Positions 6,641 through 15,370 are shown, numbered from the stretch's first letter. The stretch: 52,595 nt of DNA from an uncultured Oscillibacter sp. (GCA_900551885.1 URXS01000003.1:1-52595), one strand, 5' to 3'. The notes: a model not told the origin generated them from the letters alone. Translations and numbers: made by a program.

Positions 6641-8608
6641 ATGGATCACACCTTGAGCCTGGACATCGAGACATACAGTGAGACCGACATCACGCGGTGC
6701 GGCTCTTTCCGGTACATCGAGGACCCCGCCTTCCAGATCATGCTGCTGGCCTTTGCCTTCGACAACGACGAGGTGGAGGTGGTGGATCTGATGGCCGGAG
6801 AGCCGCTGCCCTGTCAGCTGGTGAGCGGGCTGTATGACCCACGGATTATCAAAACCGGCTGGAACAACGCCTTTGAGCGGTACGCCCTGTGGAAACACCT
6901 TGGCCGCTACTGCCCACCGGAACAGTGGGAGGACACCATGGTGTTGGCCACCCAATGCGGGCTCCCTGCCTCCCTGGACAACGTCGGAAAGGCGCTGGGC
7001 CTGTCGGAGGACCAGGCGAAAATGAAAGAGGGCAAAACCCTGATCCGTTACTTCTGCCTCCCCTGCCGACCGACCAAGACCAACGGCGGGCGGACGCGGA
7101 ACCTCCCGGAGCACGCGCCGGAGAAGTGGGCGCGGTTCAAGGAATACAACGGCCAGGACGTGGTCGCCGAGCGCGGCATCCGCAACCGGCTGCTGCGGTG
7201 GAAGCCCAGCGAGCGGGAGCATCGCTTCTGGTGCCTGGACGCCCGCATCAATGAGAAGGGGATGCGGATAGACCGGCAGCTGGCGATCAACGCGGTCGCC
7301 ATGGACCAGAAGTACAAGGAGGAGCTGACGGAGCGGGCCGTCGCCATCACCGGCCTGGAGAACCCCAAAAGCGTCAGCCAGATCAAATCCTGGCTGTTTG
7401 ACCAGGAGGGGAAGGAATTCCCCTCCTTAAATAAAAAGGTGATCGCCGACGTGGTCTCCCAGCTCCAGACCACCCAGGCCCGGGACTTTATGGCCATCCG
7501 CTCCGAGCTGGCCAAGTCCTCCACCGCCAAGTACGAAGCGATGCTGCGGTCCGTGTGCCCGGACGGACACTGCAAAGGCTGTTTCCAGTTCTACGGCGCC
7601 AACCGGACGGGCCGCTTCGCCGGTCGCCTGGTCCAGCTGCAAAACCTCCCTCAGAACCACATGGAGGATCTGGCCGACGCCAGAGAGCTGGTCCGCCGCG
7701 GAAAGTACACCGCGCTGAAGGCCCTCTACGACGGGGTCAGCAAGCCTCTGAGCGAACTCATCCGCACCGCGCTGATCCCCGAGGAGGGCTGCAAGTTCCT
7801 GGTTTCGGATTTCTCAGCCATCGAAGCCCGCGTCATCGCATGGTTTGCCGGAGAGCAGTGGCGGCTGGACGTTTTCGAGAACGGCGGCGACATCTACTGC
7901 GCCTCGGCCTCCCAGATGTTTCACGTCCCCGTGGTCAAGCACGGCGAGAATGGACACCTGCGGCAGAAGGGAAAGATCGCCGAACTGGCTCTGGGGTACG
8001 GCGGCGGGATCAATGCCCTGAAAGCCTTCGGCGCGGACAAGATGGGCATGACGGAGGAGGAAATGCAGGAGACCGTGGACCTGTGGCGGGAATCCAGCCC
8101 CAGGATCGTGGCCCTGTGGAAGTCGCTGGAAAAGGCGGCCATCCGATCCGTCGTCCGCCGGGGGTCCACAGAGGCCAGCATGGGCGACGTTCGGTTCGAC
8201 TATGAGGACGGCATCCTCTGGATGGTGCTCCCCAGCGGCAGGCGTATCGCCTACTACGAAGCCCGGTACGCCCCCAGCCAGTGGGATCAGAACCGCAAGG
8301 TCCTCAGCTACATGGGTGTGGACCAGCAGCGGAAGACTTGGGGCCGCGTGGAGACCTGGGGAGGGAAGCTGACGGAGAATCTGGTCCAGGCCACCGCCAG
8401 AGACTGCCTCCGGGAGTCCATGCTCCGGCTGGACGAGGCCGGGTATGACATCCGGGCCCACGTTCACGACGAGGTAATCGTATCTGAGCCTATCGGCGGC
8501 AGGAGCGTGGAGGAAATGTCTGATCTCATGGGACTGCCGGTGTCCTGGGCGCCGGGCCTGCCGCTCCGGGCCGACGGGTACGAGACCCCATGGTACAGGA
8601 AGGATTGA
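6641..8608 (+). CDS. family A DNA polymerase with 3'-5' exonuclease
   Basis: Replicative DNA polymerase, 655 residues. The N-terminal 180 residues are a DnaQ-like exonuclease: LSLDIETYS (Exo I), TGWNNAFERYA (Exo II) and YNGQDVVAERGI (Exo III). The polymerase motifs follow: motif A VSDFSAIEARV, motif B RQKGKIAELALGYGGG, and motif C HVHDEV. There is no 5'-3' exonuclease domain, as in phage polymerases of this group. With the SSB, SNF2 helicase and primase-helicase it makes an almost complete phage replisome. Confidence 0.95.
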   Translation: MDHTLSLDIETYSETDITRCGSFRYIEDPAFQIMLLAFAFDNDEVEVVDLMAGEPLPCQLVSGLYDPRIIKTGWNNAFERYALWKHLGRYCPPEQWEDTMVLATQCGLPASLDNVGKALGLSEDQAKMKEGKTLIRYFCLPCRPTKTNGGRTRNLPEHAPEKWARFKEYNGQDVVAERGIRNRLLRWKPSEREHRFWCLDARINEKGMRIDRQLAINAVAMDQKYKEELTERAVAITGLENPKSVSQIKSWLFDQEGKEFPSLNKKVIADVVSQLQTTQARDFMAIRSELAKSSTAKYEAMLRSVCPDGHCKGCFQFYGANRTGRFAGRLVQLQNLPQNHMEDLADARELVRRGKYTALKALYDGVSKPLSELIRTALIPEEGCKFLVSDFSAIEARVIAWFAGEQWRLDVFENGGDIYCASASQMFHVPVVKHGENGHLRQKGKIAELALGYGGGINALKAFGADKMGMTEEEMQETVDLWRESSPRIVALWKSLEKAAIRSVVRRGSTEASMGDVRFDYEDGILWMVLPSGRRIAYYEARYAPSQWDQNRKVLSYMGVDQQRKTWGRVETWGGKLTENLVQATARDCLRESMLRLDEAGYDIRAHVHDEVIVSEPIGGRSVEEMSDLMGLPVSWAPGLPLRADGYETPWYRKD

Positions 8609-8620
8609 AAGGAGAGGTCC

Positions 8621-9241
8621 ATGCAAAGGGAACTGACACGGGAGGAACGGCGGCAGATAGCCCGGGCCAACATGTGGTTTCTGATCGGCGTTTTCGCTCT
8701 GGCAATCGCAATTACGTTGATCCTGCTGCTGTTTTTCACCCCGGCCACCGAAGAAGCCGAGCAGCCGCAGGAAGATCCGGCCTACGTGGTTGAGCATCTG
8801 TCCCTGACGACCGGAGAGCGGCTTCCAGGGGACGACATCACAGCGGAGACCCGCTGCTGTCTTACGGACGAGGAGATCGAGCAGGCGGAAAATGAGCTGA
8901 TTGCCGCCGCCCTGATCGCCAAGGCCAACCGGATCGACAACTGCACGGTGACCTGGTACACCGAGGACACCTGTGGGAAGGAGCCGGGCGACCCTGGGTA
9001 CGGGATCACCGCCAGCGGACTCCCGGTCGTGGAGCACCTGACCTGCGCGGTGGACCCCACTGTGATCCCGCGGTACGCGGATGTGTTCGTCCAGTACGCG
9101 GACGGAACGATTGAGCAGCTTTGGGCCACGGATACCGGCGTCCGCGGTAACCACATCGACATCTACACGCCGGACTATGACTACGCCATCCAGTGCGGGC
9201 GGCAAACCCTGACCGTCTGGTGGCTGAAAGAGAGGGCGTGA
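8621..9241 (+). CDS. membrane-anchored 3D-domain protein
   Basis: 206 residues with one membrane helix (about 19-41, WFLIGVFALAIAITLILLLF) preceded by basic residues, giving an N-in, C-out protein. The C-terminal half is a 3D (three-aspartate) domain as in MltA and Rpf-type cell-wall proteins: YGITASG, AVDPTVIP, and ATDTGVRGNHIDIY. It probably acts on, or binds, peptidoglycan outside the cell. Its place inside a replication operon is curious but is seen in related Firmicutes phages. Confidence 0.8.
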   Translation: MQRELTREERRQIARANMWFLIGVFALAIAITLILLLFFTPATEEAEQPQEDPAYVVEHLSLTTGERLPGDDITAETRCCLTDEEIEQAENELIAAALIAKANRIDNCTVTWYTEDTCGKEPGDPGYGITASGLPVVEHLTCAVDPTVIPRYADVFVQYADGTIEQLWATDTGVRGNHIDIYTPDYDYAIQCGRQTLTVWWLKERA

Positions 9242-9247
9242 GGATCT

Positions 9248-9889
9248 GTGCTGAGTGATTTTGACTACGACGTTTTGCAGAAGAAGCGCTTGTCCGCGTC
9301 GGCACGGAGACGGGTCTGCGGCAGCAAGAGCCACCGCTGCACACTCCCGTCTGACCGGCTCACCCCTGCACAACTGAAAAGGAGGAATGGACCTGTGAAC
9401 ACCTACAAGCTGGACGCTCCGATGGCTTGGGAGCAATTTCTGGCCATGCCGGAGGATCTTCAGCGGAAATACCTGACCGATCTGAGGGAACTGTACCACG
9501 TCACGGACGATATGCTGGGGCGAATGTTCCACGTCCACTCCTCCGCCGTGTGCAAGCGCCGGAACCTGCTGGGCATCACCGGGACAGCGCACCGCATGAG
9601 CGTCAGGGAGAAGAAGACCATAGAAGCCAAGTGGCAAGCGTTCTGCAACGGCGTTCTGGGCGGGACCCCCTGTGGGGAACCGATGCCACCGGAGACCACG
9701 GAGTCCCGGGAGGAGTGCCCCTCCCCTGCCGGTGTGGCCGCGGAGGTCGTTCCCGAGCCGCTGAACCTGACCGGACTACGGGCGGCCTTCACTGGGGAGT
9801 TCGACGCGGAGCAGTTCTTCCGCTGGGTGGCGAAGCTCCCAATCCCGGAGGGGCGCGTCCAGATCAGCGTCGAGGTGACCGCCCTTTGA
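9248..9889 (+). CDS. hypothetical phage regulator or helicase partner
   Basis: 213 residues from a GTG. The N-terminal 50 residues (LSDFDYDVLQKKRLS through the CTLPSDRLTPAQ motif) form a small basic domain common in Firmicutes phages. Residues 57-110 look like an HTH (YHVTDDMLGRMFHVHSSAV), and the C-terminus has a conserved beta segment (FRWVAKLPIPEGRVQISVEV). It overlaps the SNF2 helicase gene by four bases, which points to translational coupling. The function is not known. Confidence 0.7.
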   Translation: MLSDFDYDVLQKKRLSASARRRVCGSKSHRCTLPSDRLTPAQLKRRNGPVNTYKLDAPMAWEQFLAMPEDLQRKYLTDLRELYHVTDDMLGRMFHVHSSAVCKRRNLLGITGTAHRMSVREKKTIEAKWQAFCNGVLGGTPCGEPMPPETTESREECPSPAGVAAEVVPEPLNLTGLRAAFTGEFDAEQFFRWVAKLPIPEGRVQISVEVTAL

Positions 9890-11310
9890 TCTACACCCCC
9901 ATGAAACACCAGGCCATCGCCTTCAACTTCTGTATGGGGCACCCGCACGCGGGGCTTTTCATCGGCATGGGCCTGGGGAAAACCGCGATTTCCCTGTCCG
10001 CCTTCGTAGAGTACAAGAGCGAGCGGTTCACGGCCCGACGCTGCCTGGTGATCGCGCCGATCAACGTGGCCCGAACTGTCTGGGCACAGGAGTGCCTGAA
10101 GTGGGACCACACGCAGTTCATCCGGTGCAGCCGGATACTCGGGACCACCAAGCAGCGGCGGGCGGCTCTGGCGGCGGATGCGGACCTGTACATCATCAAC
10201 CGGGAAAATGTGGTGTGGCTGATGAACGAGCTGAACGGAAGCCTGGCCCGCTTCGACATGGTCATCATCGACGAGCTGTCCTCTTTCAAGTCCACGAAGG
10301 CCAAGCGCTGGAAGGCGCTGAAGAAGGCGATCCAGGCTGTTCCCTACGTACTCGGCCTCACCGGCACCCCTGCCCCCAACGGATACCTGGACCTGTGGCC
10401 GCAGGTGTACCTGCTGGACGGAGGGAAGCGCCTGGGCCGTCGGATCGGGGATTACCGGGCCCGCTACTTCACCATGGGCGCCCACAAGGGGCATGTGGTC
10501 TATGAGTGGCGGCTGCGCATCGGTGCCCAGGACGCCATCAACCGGGAACTCCGGGACCTGTGCGTCAGTATGCGGTCGGAGGACTGGCTGACCCTGCCCC
10601 CGGTGATCTACAACCCGGTGCCGGTCCAGATGGACGAGGAGGGCCGCAGGCTCTACGAACAGTTTGAGCGGGACAAAGTGCTGCCCCTGCTGCGGGAGAA
10701 CGACAACACCTGGATTCTGGATGCCAGCAAGGCGGAGGAACTGGAGCGGATGACCAATCTGGTGAAGGGGGATACCGCCGCCGTGGCCGCCGGGAAGCTG
10801 CTCCAGATGGCCAACGGGGCCGTTTACGACGACGGCGGCAACATCTTCCACATCCACGATGCCAAGCTGGACACCCTGGAGGAGATCGCGGAGGCCAACG
10901 CCGGGAACAGCCTGCTGGTGTTCTATGGATATCAACATGACCGGGACCGCATTCTTGCCCGGTTCCCGCAGGCGGTCGCGTTCTCCGGGGAGGAGAGCCT
11001 GGAGGAGGACTGGAACGCAGGGAAGATCCCAATGCTGGTCTGCCACCCCGCCAGCACCGGGCATGGGTTGAACCTCCAGTTCGGCGGGCACATCATCGTC
11101 TGGTTCGGGCTCACCTGGTCCCTGGAGCTGTATCAGCAAGCCAACTCCCGCCTCCCCCGACCGGGGCAAAAGGAGAGCGTCGTTATCCACCACCTAATCT
11201 GCCAGGGCACCGCCGACGAGCGGGTCATGGAGGCGTTACAGGGCAAGGACGCCAGTCAGCGGTCCCTGCTGAGCGCCCTACGCGGGTATTTGACTGAAAA
11301 AACGACTTGA
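9886..11310 (+). CDS. SNF2-family DEAD-like helicase
   Basis: 474-residue ATP-dependent DNA translocase. Motif I is MGLGKTAIS, motif Ia LVIAPINVARTVW, motif II IIDELSSFKS (DELS in place of DEAH), motif III LTGTPAPNG. Later come motif V HPASTGHGLNLQ and motif VI QQANSRLPRPGQ, the arginine finger region. I prefer TTG 9886, which overlaps the previous stop (TTGA), since family members begin with an IYTP-like segment. ATG 9901 is the alternative. It probably acts in replication fork or recombination steps. Confidence 0.9.
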   Translation: MIYTPMKHQAIAFNFCMGHPHAGLFIGMGLGKTAISLSAFVEYKSERFTARRCLVIAPINVARTVWAQECLKWDHTQFIRCSRILGTTKQRRAALAADADLYIINRENVVWLMNELNGSLARFDMVIIDELSSFKSTKAKRWKALKKAIQAVPYVLGLTGTPAPNGYLDLWPQVYLLDGGKRLGRRIGDYRARYFTMGAHKGHVVYEWRLRIGAQDAINRELRDLCVSMRSEDWLTLPPVIYNPVPVQMDEEGRRLYEQFERDKVLPLLRENDNTWILDASKAEELERMTNLVKGDTAAVAAGKLLQMANGAVYDDGGNIFHIHDAKLDTLEEIAEANAGNSLLVFYGYQHDRDRILARFPQAVAFSGEESLEEDWNAGKIPMLVCHPASTGHGLNLQFGGHIIVWFGLTWSLELYQQANSRLPRPGQKESVVIHHLICQGTADERVMEALQGKDASQRSLLSALRGYLTEKTT

Positions 11311-11326
11311 CGAGGAGGCGACGGCC

Positions 11327-11803
11327 ATGCGCCTGACTGAGTTGGCGGAAGAGTACGACGAAGCAGTCCTACTGCTGCGGCAGCGGATCAGAGAGCTGGA
11401 GGACCGTCGCAAGAGCACCCAGGATGTTCTGGAACAGAACATCCTGGCCCAGCGGACGGCTGATCTGCGAGCGATTCTTCGGGACACCCGAACTCTGGCC
11501 GTGATCTGCCGCCGCTACTACGAAAGGAGCTTCTGGAGGGATGAACACTTCTGCTTTCAATATCCGGGCCAGCGAGCACCCGGGCGACATGGCGGCGTGG
11601 CTGCGGGCACACGCCGAAACCAACGACTCTCAGCTGCGGCGGGTACGCCGGAACCTGAAACGGGCGATCCGGGAGGACCTGACGGAGCGGCAGCGGACCA
11701 TGCTGTTGATGCGATACTCACAGGGCTTCTCCATGGCACGGATCGCCAAAGAGCTCGGTGTAAACCGATCCACGGTATCGCGGACCCTGGCCCGGGCCAA
11801 TAA
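11327..11803 (+). CDS. small helical protein with odd C-terminal overlap
   Basis: Begins at an ATG with GAGGAGG. Residues 1-70 are helical and look like the small phage proteins that precede sigma-like regulators (MRLTELAEEYDEAVLLLRQR, ending RRYYERSFW). After about residue 72 the frame runs for over 260 bases through the next gene and reads as low-complexity out-of-frame sequence. A TGA overlapping the next ATG exists in another frame at 11542, so an indel or frameshift near 11520-11540 may have removed the original stop. Confidence 0.55.
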   Translation: MRLTELAEEYDEAVLLLRQRIRELEDRRKSTQDVLEQNILAQRTADLRAILRDTRTLAVICRRYYERSFWRDEHFCFQYPGQRAPGRHGGVAAGTRRNQRLSAAAGTPEPETGDPGGPDGAAADHAVDAILTGLLHGTDRQRARCKPIHGIADPGPGQ

Positions 11804-11837
11804 GCGCCTGGAGCGGGCACTGAAATACTCGTTTTGA
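11541..11837 (+). CDS. sigma-70 region 4-like regulator
   Basis: 98 residues ending in a sigma-4-type helix-turn-helix: LTERQRTMLLMRYSQGFSMA then IAKELGVNRSTVSRTLARA. No region 2 is present, so it is not a complete sigma factor. Phage proteins of this type (ArpU/RinA-like or DUF-type) often activate later operons. ATG follows GGAGGG very closely, and AAAGGAG lies further upstream. Confidence 0.8.
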   Translation: MNTSAFNIRASEHPGDMAAWLRAHAETNDSQLRRVRRNLKRAIREDLTERQRTMLLMRYSQGFSMARIAKELGVNRSTVSRTLARANKRLERALKYSF

Positions 11838-11853
11838 GGAGGACTGGACGTTC

Positions 11854-12264
11854 ATGGGAAAACGGTCTCTTAGCGTTATAGCGGAAGAAGTAATCAACCA
11901 GCTCCAGGATCAGGTTATCATCCACCGGTATGACGCCTTCTCCACCAATAGCATCTACTTAAAATTTGACTACGGCCTTGCTTACAGCCTACGGATCAGC
12001 GACCACGCGGGCAAAAAGCACTTGGCCTATCGCTTCAACATTCTGGAGTCCATGGCCGGGGAGTCCAGCAAAAGAGAAACTATCAACCATGGTTGCAAGA
12101 TGGTGTTCTACGGCCCACACATGGTATCCGCCTGCTGCCGAGACGTTTTGAAGGAAAAAGAGCGAAAGCGGCAGGAGGTCACGGACTACCAGGCTCTGCT
12201 GCTGTACAAAGCTAGAACCTGCGCCAATACGGGCTTCTGGGGTGGGGCTAGGCAAGTCAATTAA
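11854..12264 (+). CDS. hypothetical protein
   Basis: 136 residues with a good GAGGAGG site. A mixed alpha/beta protein with conserved-looking segments DYGLAYSLRISDH and LAYRFNI, and a cysteine pair near residue 94. No family recognised. A+T is higher here and in the next two genes than in the flanking replication genes. Confidence 0.6.
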   Translation: MGKRSLSVIAEEVINQLQDQVIIHRYDAFSTNSIYLKFDYGLAYSLRISDHAGKKHLAYRFNILESMAGESSKRETINHGCKMVFYGPHMVSACCRDVLKEKERKRQEVTDYQALLLYKARTCANTGFWGGARQVN

Positions 12265-12277
12265 AGGAATGCTGATT

Positions 12278-12535
12278 ATGTTTCTCTGGAATGTGTGGTA
12301 CGCCGATGATGAGTGGTGCTGCTTCGTGATTGCGCCCACACGGAACCGCGTAAAGGCCCTCTTTCAAGACTACTGGCGGGAGGGAGAATTCACGAATATA
12401 CGATGCCGGAAGGTAAAGCCCACCAGGGGCCAGGATGAGGGTGTGTACGATACCCCCTGCCCCATGCTGGAGGAACTGGGAATCCGGTATCCGACCGAGG
12501 AGGAAATGGACAAATTGGAGGCATTGGCATGGTAG
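12278..12535 (+). CDS. hypothetical small protein
   Basis: 85 residues. ATG 12278 has AAAGGA nine bases upstream, and an in-frame start at 12242 is less likely. Begins with a hydrophobic segment (MLIMFLWNVWYADDEW) and has a basic middle (APTRNRVKALFQDYW). Ends ATGG, overlapping the next small gene by 7 bases. Function unknown. Confidence 0.55.
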   Translation: MFLWNVWYADDEWCCFVIAPTRNRVKALFQDYWREGEFTNIRCRKVKPTRGQDEGVYDTPCPMLEELGIRYPTEEEMDKLEALAW

Positions 12536-12648
12536 AACTGATTGAGGCCGCAGATGCCTGCCTGTGGCTGGGGCTGGCGGTTATTGTCCTATGGAATGAG
12601 CGCAAGTGGAACCTAAAATTTGACGATCTGCACGAAGATCTAAAGTAG
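12529..12648 (+). CDS. 39-residue membrane peptide
   Basis: A small ORF starting inside the 3' end of the previous gene. Residues 1-22 are hydrophobic (ACLWLGLAVIVLW), followed by a charged tail, so a single-pass membrane peptide is likely. Function unknown. Confidence 0.5.
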   Translation: MVELIEAADACLWLGLAVIVLWNERKWNLKFDDLHEDLK

Positions 12649-12673
12649 AAAATCGAGACATAGGAGGAAATGT

Positions 12674-13162
12674 ATGGAAAAGAAAATCCTGGATGTAACC
12701 TGCGGATCACGCACGATGTGGTTCAACAAACAGCATCCCGCAGCGGTGTACTGTGACAAACGGCGTGAAGAATATCATCACCTGTGGAAAAACGCAGGAA
12801 ACTGCACTCTTAACATTGACCCGGATGTTCTTTGCGACTTCACTGCACTTCCGTTTCCAGATAACTCTTTCCCACTGGTAGTGTTTGACCCGCCGCATCT
12901 AACAGAGGCGAAGGAAACGGCGTGGCTGGTGAAAAAGTACGGGAAGCTGGACGATAACTGGCCACAGATGATACATGAAGGATTTCTGGAGTGTATGCGA
13001 GTGCTCAAGCCTGATGGCGTGTTGATCTTTAAATGGAACGAGTACAACATTCCAGCGGAGAAGGTATGGAAAGCCATTGGGCAAAAGCCGCTGTTCGGGC
13101 ACCATAGCGGAAAGCAGAGTCGAACGTTTTGGGCGTGCTTTATGAAACTGGAGGAGCAGTGA
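12674..13162 (+). CDS. SAM-dependent methyltransferase-like protein
   Basis: 162 residues. ILDVTCGSRTMWF at the start resembles the glycine motif of class I methyltransferases, though the usual GxGxG is reduced. FDPPHL (about residues 76-81) replaces the DPPY of N6-adenine or N4-cytosine methyltransferases, and ECMRVLKPDGVLIFKW fits the next strand. It may methylate phage DNA against restriction. No target-recognition domain is visible, so a small-molecule or RNA target is possible. Confidence 0.7.
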   Translation: MEKKILDVTCGSRTMWFNKQHPAAVYCDKRREEYHHLWKNAGNCTLNIDPDVLCDFTALPFPDNSFPLVVFDPPHLTEAKETAWLVKKYGKLDDNWPQMIHEGFLECMRVLKPDGVLIFKWNEYNIPAEKVWKAIGQKPLFGHHSGKQSRTFWACFMKLEEQ

Positions 13163-13440
13163 ACGCTGCTTTGCTTTATATAATCGCCAGAACAACCTTT
13201 TTAGTCACCATTATAGGCGGGCTGATTTTCTACGCCATCTATCGTTTGATCGCGTCCATCTGGGCGCACACTTCTGCGGCGGCACGAAACACAAAGGGTT
13301 ATCTGCGTAGCCGAAAAGGCTTTGACCTGTACAAGCAGAACGTGGCGCGATGGGACGAATACCAGAGACAGTGCATTGAAAAGTGCTCCCGGCGTGAGCA
13401 CCTGTGGAAATCCGTAGTAAGGGGCAACCACGACAAATGA
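13159..13440 (+). CDS. small membrane protein
   Basis: 93 residues from a GTG that overlaps the methyltransferase stop (GTGA) with GGAGGAG directly before it. A membrane helix at about 4-30 (TFLVTIIGGLIFYAIYRLI) is followed by a basic, helical cytoplasmic part. No family recognised. Confidence 0.55.
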   Translation: MNAALLYIIARTTFLVTIIGGLIFYAIYRLIASIWAHTSAAARNTKGYLRSRKGFDLYKQNVARWDEYQRQCIEKCSRREHLWKSVVRGNHDK

Positions 13441-13518
13441 AGATACGATTACCCGCACTATGGAGAAACCCCACCGCGAGGTCCATATAGATGAAAGCAA
13501 GAAGGAGGTATCACCCGA

Positions 13519-13863
13519 ATGACCGAAACCAGAAAGAAGGCCATGCTGTCCCAGCCCATGGCCGGGAAGACAGAGGCCGAGATCGCGGAGACCCGCAGCC
13601 GGGCCATCGTCGCCCTGGAGGCGCAGGGCTATGAGGTCGTGAACACCCTGTTCACGGATGCGTGGTACAGCCAGGAGAAGATGGAGGAGCGCGGCGTGGT
13701 GCAGATCCCCCTCTGTTTCCTGGCCAAGAGCCTGGAGAACATGTCCCTGTGCCACACAGCCTACTTCTGCAAGGGGTGGGAGAGCGCACGGGGATGCCGG
13801 ATCGAACACGACGCAGCCGTCGCCTACGGGCTGACGGTGCTCTACGAGGAGGACGCCCAATGA
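13519..13863 (+). CDS. DUF4406 / nucleoside deoxyribosyltransferase-like protein
   Basis: 114 residues of the DUF4406 group, with a Rossmann-like fold related to nucleoside 2-deoxyribosyltransferases. It has the typical start KAMLSQPMAGKTEAEI, a helix, and ARGCRIEHDAAVAYGLTVLYE, where the Glu-His pair lies in the expected active-site helix. It may act in nucleotide salvage or base exchange. It overlaps the next start by four bases (ATGA). Confidence 0.72.
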   Translation: MTETRKKAMLSQPMAGKTEAEIAETRSRAIVALEAQGYEVVNTLFTDAWYSQEKMEERGVVQIPLCFLAKSLENMSLCHTAYFCKGWESARGCRIEHDAAVAYGLTVLYEEDAQ

Positions 13864-14447
13864 AAAAGATCCCTACCCTGTTTGAACGCGAGTACGCCGG
13901 CCACAAGGTCGTCGGCATCAAGGACATCGTGACACCTGGCATGGAGTGGGTGCTGGACGGTGAGGGCGAGGCTACCGTAAAGATCGACGGCGCCTGCTGC
14001 GCCATTATCGGCGGCATGTTCTACAAGAGATATGACGCCAAGAGGGGTAAAACACCTCCCGCAAATGCGATCCCGTGTTGCGACCCGGACCCGGTGACGG
14101 GGCATTGGCCCCACTGGGTGCCTGTTGATCGAGATAATCCTGCCGACCGGTGGTTTGTTGTAGCCTATGACTACACGCCGTTCGCGAGTACTGTATTGGA
14201 CGGCACGTTTGAGGCAGTCGGCCCGCATTTCCAAGGGAACCCGCACAAGCTCCCCCACGACATGCTCATTCCACATGGTATCGACAAGGTACTGGTCCCG
14301 CGCACGTTCGAGGGAATCCGGGACTACCTGAAGAATCACAACATCGAGGGCCTGGTGTTCTGGAAGGACGGGGAGCCTCAGTGCAAGATTAAGCGGAGTG
14401 ACTTCGGCTTCCCCTGGCCGGTCAAAGCGGAGGAGGACACCGTATGA
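13860..14447 (+). CDS. RNA ligase-like nucleotidyltransferase
   Basis: 195 residues with the covalent nucleotidyltransferase fold: motif I ATVKIDGACC (about residues 39-48, KxDG lysine nucleophile), motif IV EGLVFWKDG, and motif V KIKRSDFG near the C-terminus. No DNA-ligase OB domain follows. This fits the small phage RNA ligase group. It is translationally coupled to the DUF4406 gene and to a HAD-fold protein, and the phage also carries tRNAs. An RNA-repair role against host RNA-cleaving defences is plausible but inferred. Confidence 0.75.
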   Translation: MKKIPTLFEREYAGHKVVGIKDIVTPGMEWVLDGEGEATVKIDGACCAIIGGMFYKRYDAKRGKTPPANAIPCCDPDPVTGHWPHWVPVDRDNPADRWFVVAYDYTPFASTVLDGTFEAVGPHFQGNPHKLPHDMLIPHGIDKVLVPRTFEGIRDYLKNHNIEGLVFWKDGEPQCKIKRSDFGFPWPVKAEEDTV

Positions 14448-15370
14448 AATTCAAAAACCCGAAAACCGGAGCAATCTACGACGTGCAGTACAGCTGCGTG
14501 GACGCCGGGTTTTGCCGAGACATCCTTTCGTGCCGAGCCTGCCCGATTAACCTTGCCAAAAGTTGGGAGACGTGCTCCAACTGGGTCCTCGGCCACCCAG
14601 AGAAAGCCGCGGAGCTGATGGGCTACGAGATGATCCGCGAAGGCGAAGATACAGGCACGACTCCCATCAGCACAGAGAATCCAACCAGAGCCATCGCCAT
14701 CGACTTCGACGGGACGCTGTTCAAAACCCGGTGGCCGGAGATCCTGGAGCCTAACCGGGAAGTGATCGACCGGGCTTTGGATGAGCAGCGCAACGGTGCC
14801 CAACTGATCCTGTGGACCTGCCGAGAGGGAAAGCTGCTGGAGGATGCCCTGGCCGCCTGCAAGCGGGAGGGGCTGCACTTCGATGCGGTAAACGACTCCC
14901 CCGAGGACTGGAAACGGATCTGGGGGACCTCTCCTCGAAAGGTCGGGGCCACGGAATACTGGGACGACCGGGCGGTAAATCCCAAAGACTGGAAGATGTG
15001 CTCCGGGGATGAGACCGTTGCCGCAGATACGCCGCAGACGGATTGCTTTGAGGAGTACGAGGGCGAAGCCGAGCCGGACCCCCGCTCCCGGCGGGGCATC
15101 CTGCTCCAGGCGACCCGGTGTGTCTGCGGTGACCGGGACCAGGACTACGGAAGCCCGGAAAACAGCCTCTCCGCCATCGCTTCGCTCTGGGCGGACTACA
15201 TCAAAGCCAAGTACGGCGTCTCCGCTCCGCTGACCGGGGTGGATGCCTCCGCCATGATGGTGCTGTTCAAGATCGCCCGGGTGGCTACCGGCCACGGGAA
15301 AGCGGACAACTGGGTGGGCGCCGCCGGATACGCCGCCTGCGGGGGCGAAATCGAGGCACAGAAATGCTGA
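14444..15370 (+). CDS. HAD-like phosphatase fused to a DUF6378-type domain
   Basis: 308 residues. After a cysteine-containing N-terminus (1-80), residues 82-180 form a HAD phosphatase-like domain: AIAIDFDGTLF has the DxD nucleophile pair and LILWTCREG the motif II threonine region, with DDRAVNP as motif IV. Residues 205-308 match the phage DUF6378 type (CVCGDRDQDYGSPENSL through WVGAAGYAACGGE), related to helical nucleotide pyrophosphohydrolases. The start overlaps the RNA ligase stop. The phosphatase could remove 3' phosphates in RNA repair or act on nucleotides. Confidence 0.75.
   Translation: MKFKNPKTGAIYDVQYSCVDAGFCRDILSCRACPINLAKSWETCSNWVLGHPEKAAELMGYEMIREGEDTGTTPISTENPTRAIAIDFDGTLFKTRWPEILEPNREVIDRALDEQRNGAQLILWTCREGKLLEDALAACKREGLHFDAVNDSPEDWKRIWGTSPRKVGATEYWDDRAVNPKDWKMCSGDETVAADTPQTDCFEEYEGEAEPDPRSRRGILLQATRCVCGDRDQDYGSPENSLSAIASLWADYIKAKYGVSAPLTGVDASAMMVLFKIARVATGHGKADNWVGAAGYAACGGEIEAQKC

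Noticed and set aside
7814..9637. 607-codon ORF on the minus strand
   Set aside because: It is antisense to DNA polymerase and neighbours and is the usual mirror frame of GC-rich coding DNA, rich in Pro/Arg/Gly/His without domains.
9460..11193. 577-codon ORF on the minus strand
   Set aside because: It lies antisense to the SNF2 helicase gene, which has complete motifs. No ribosome site or recognisable family.
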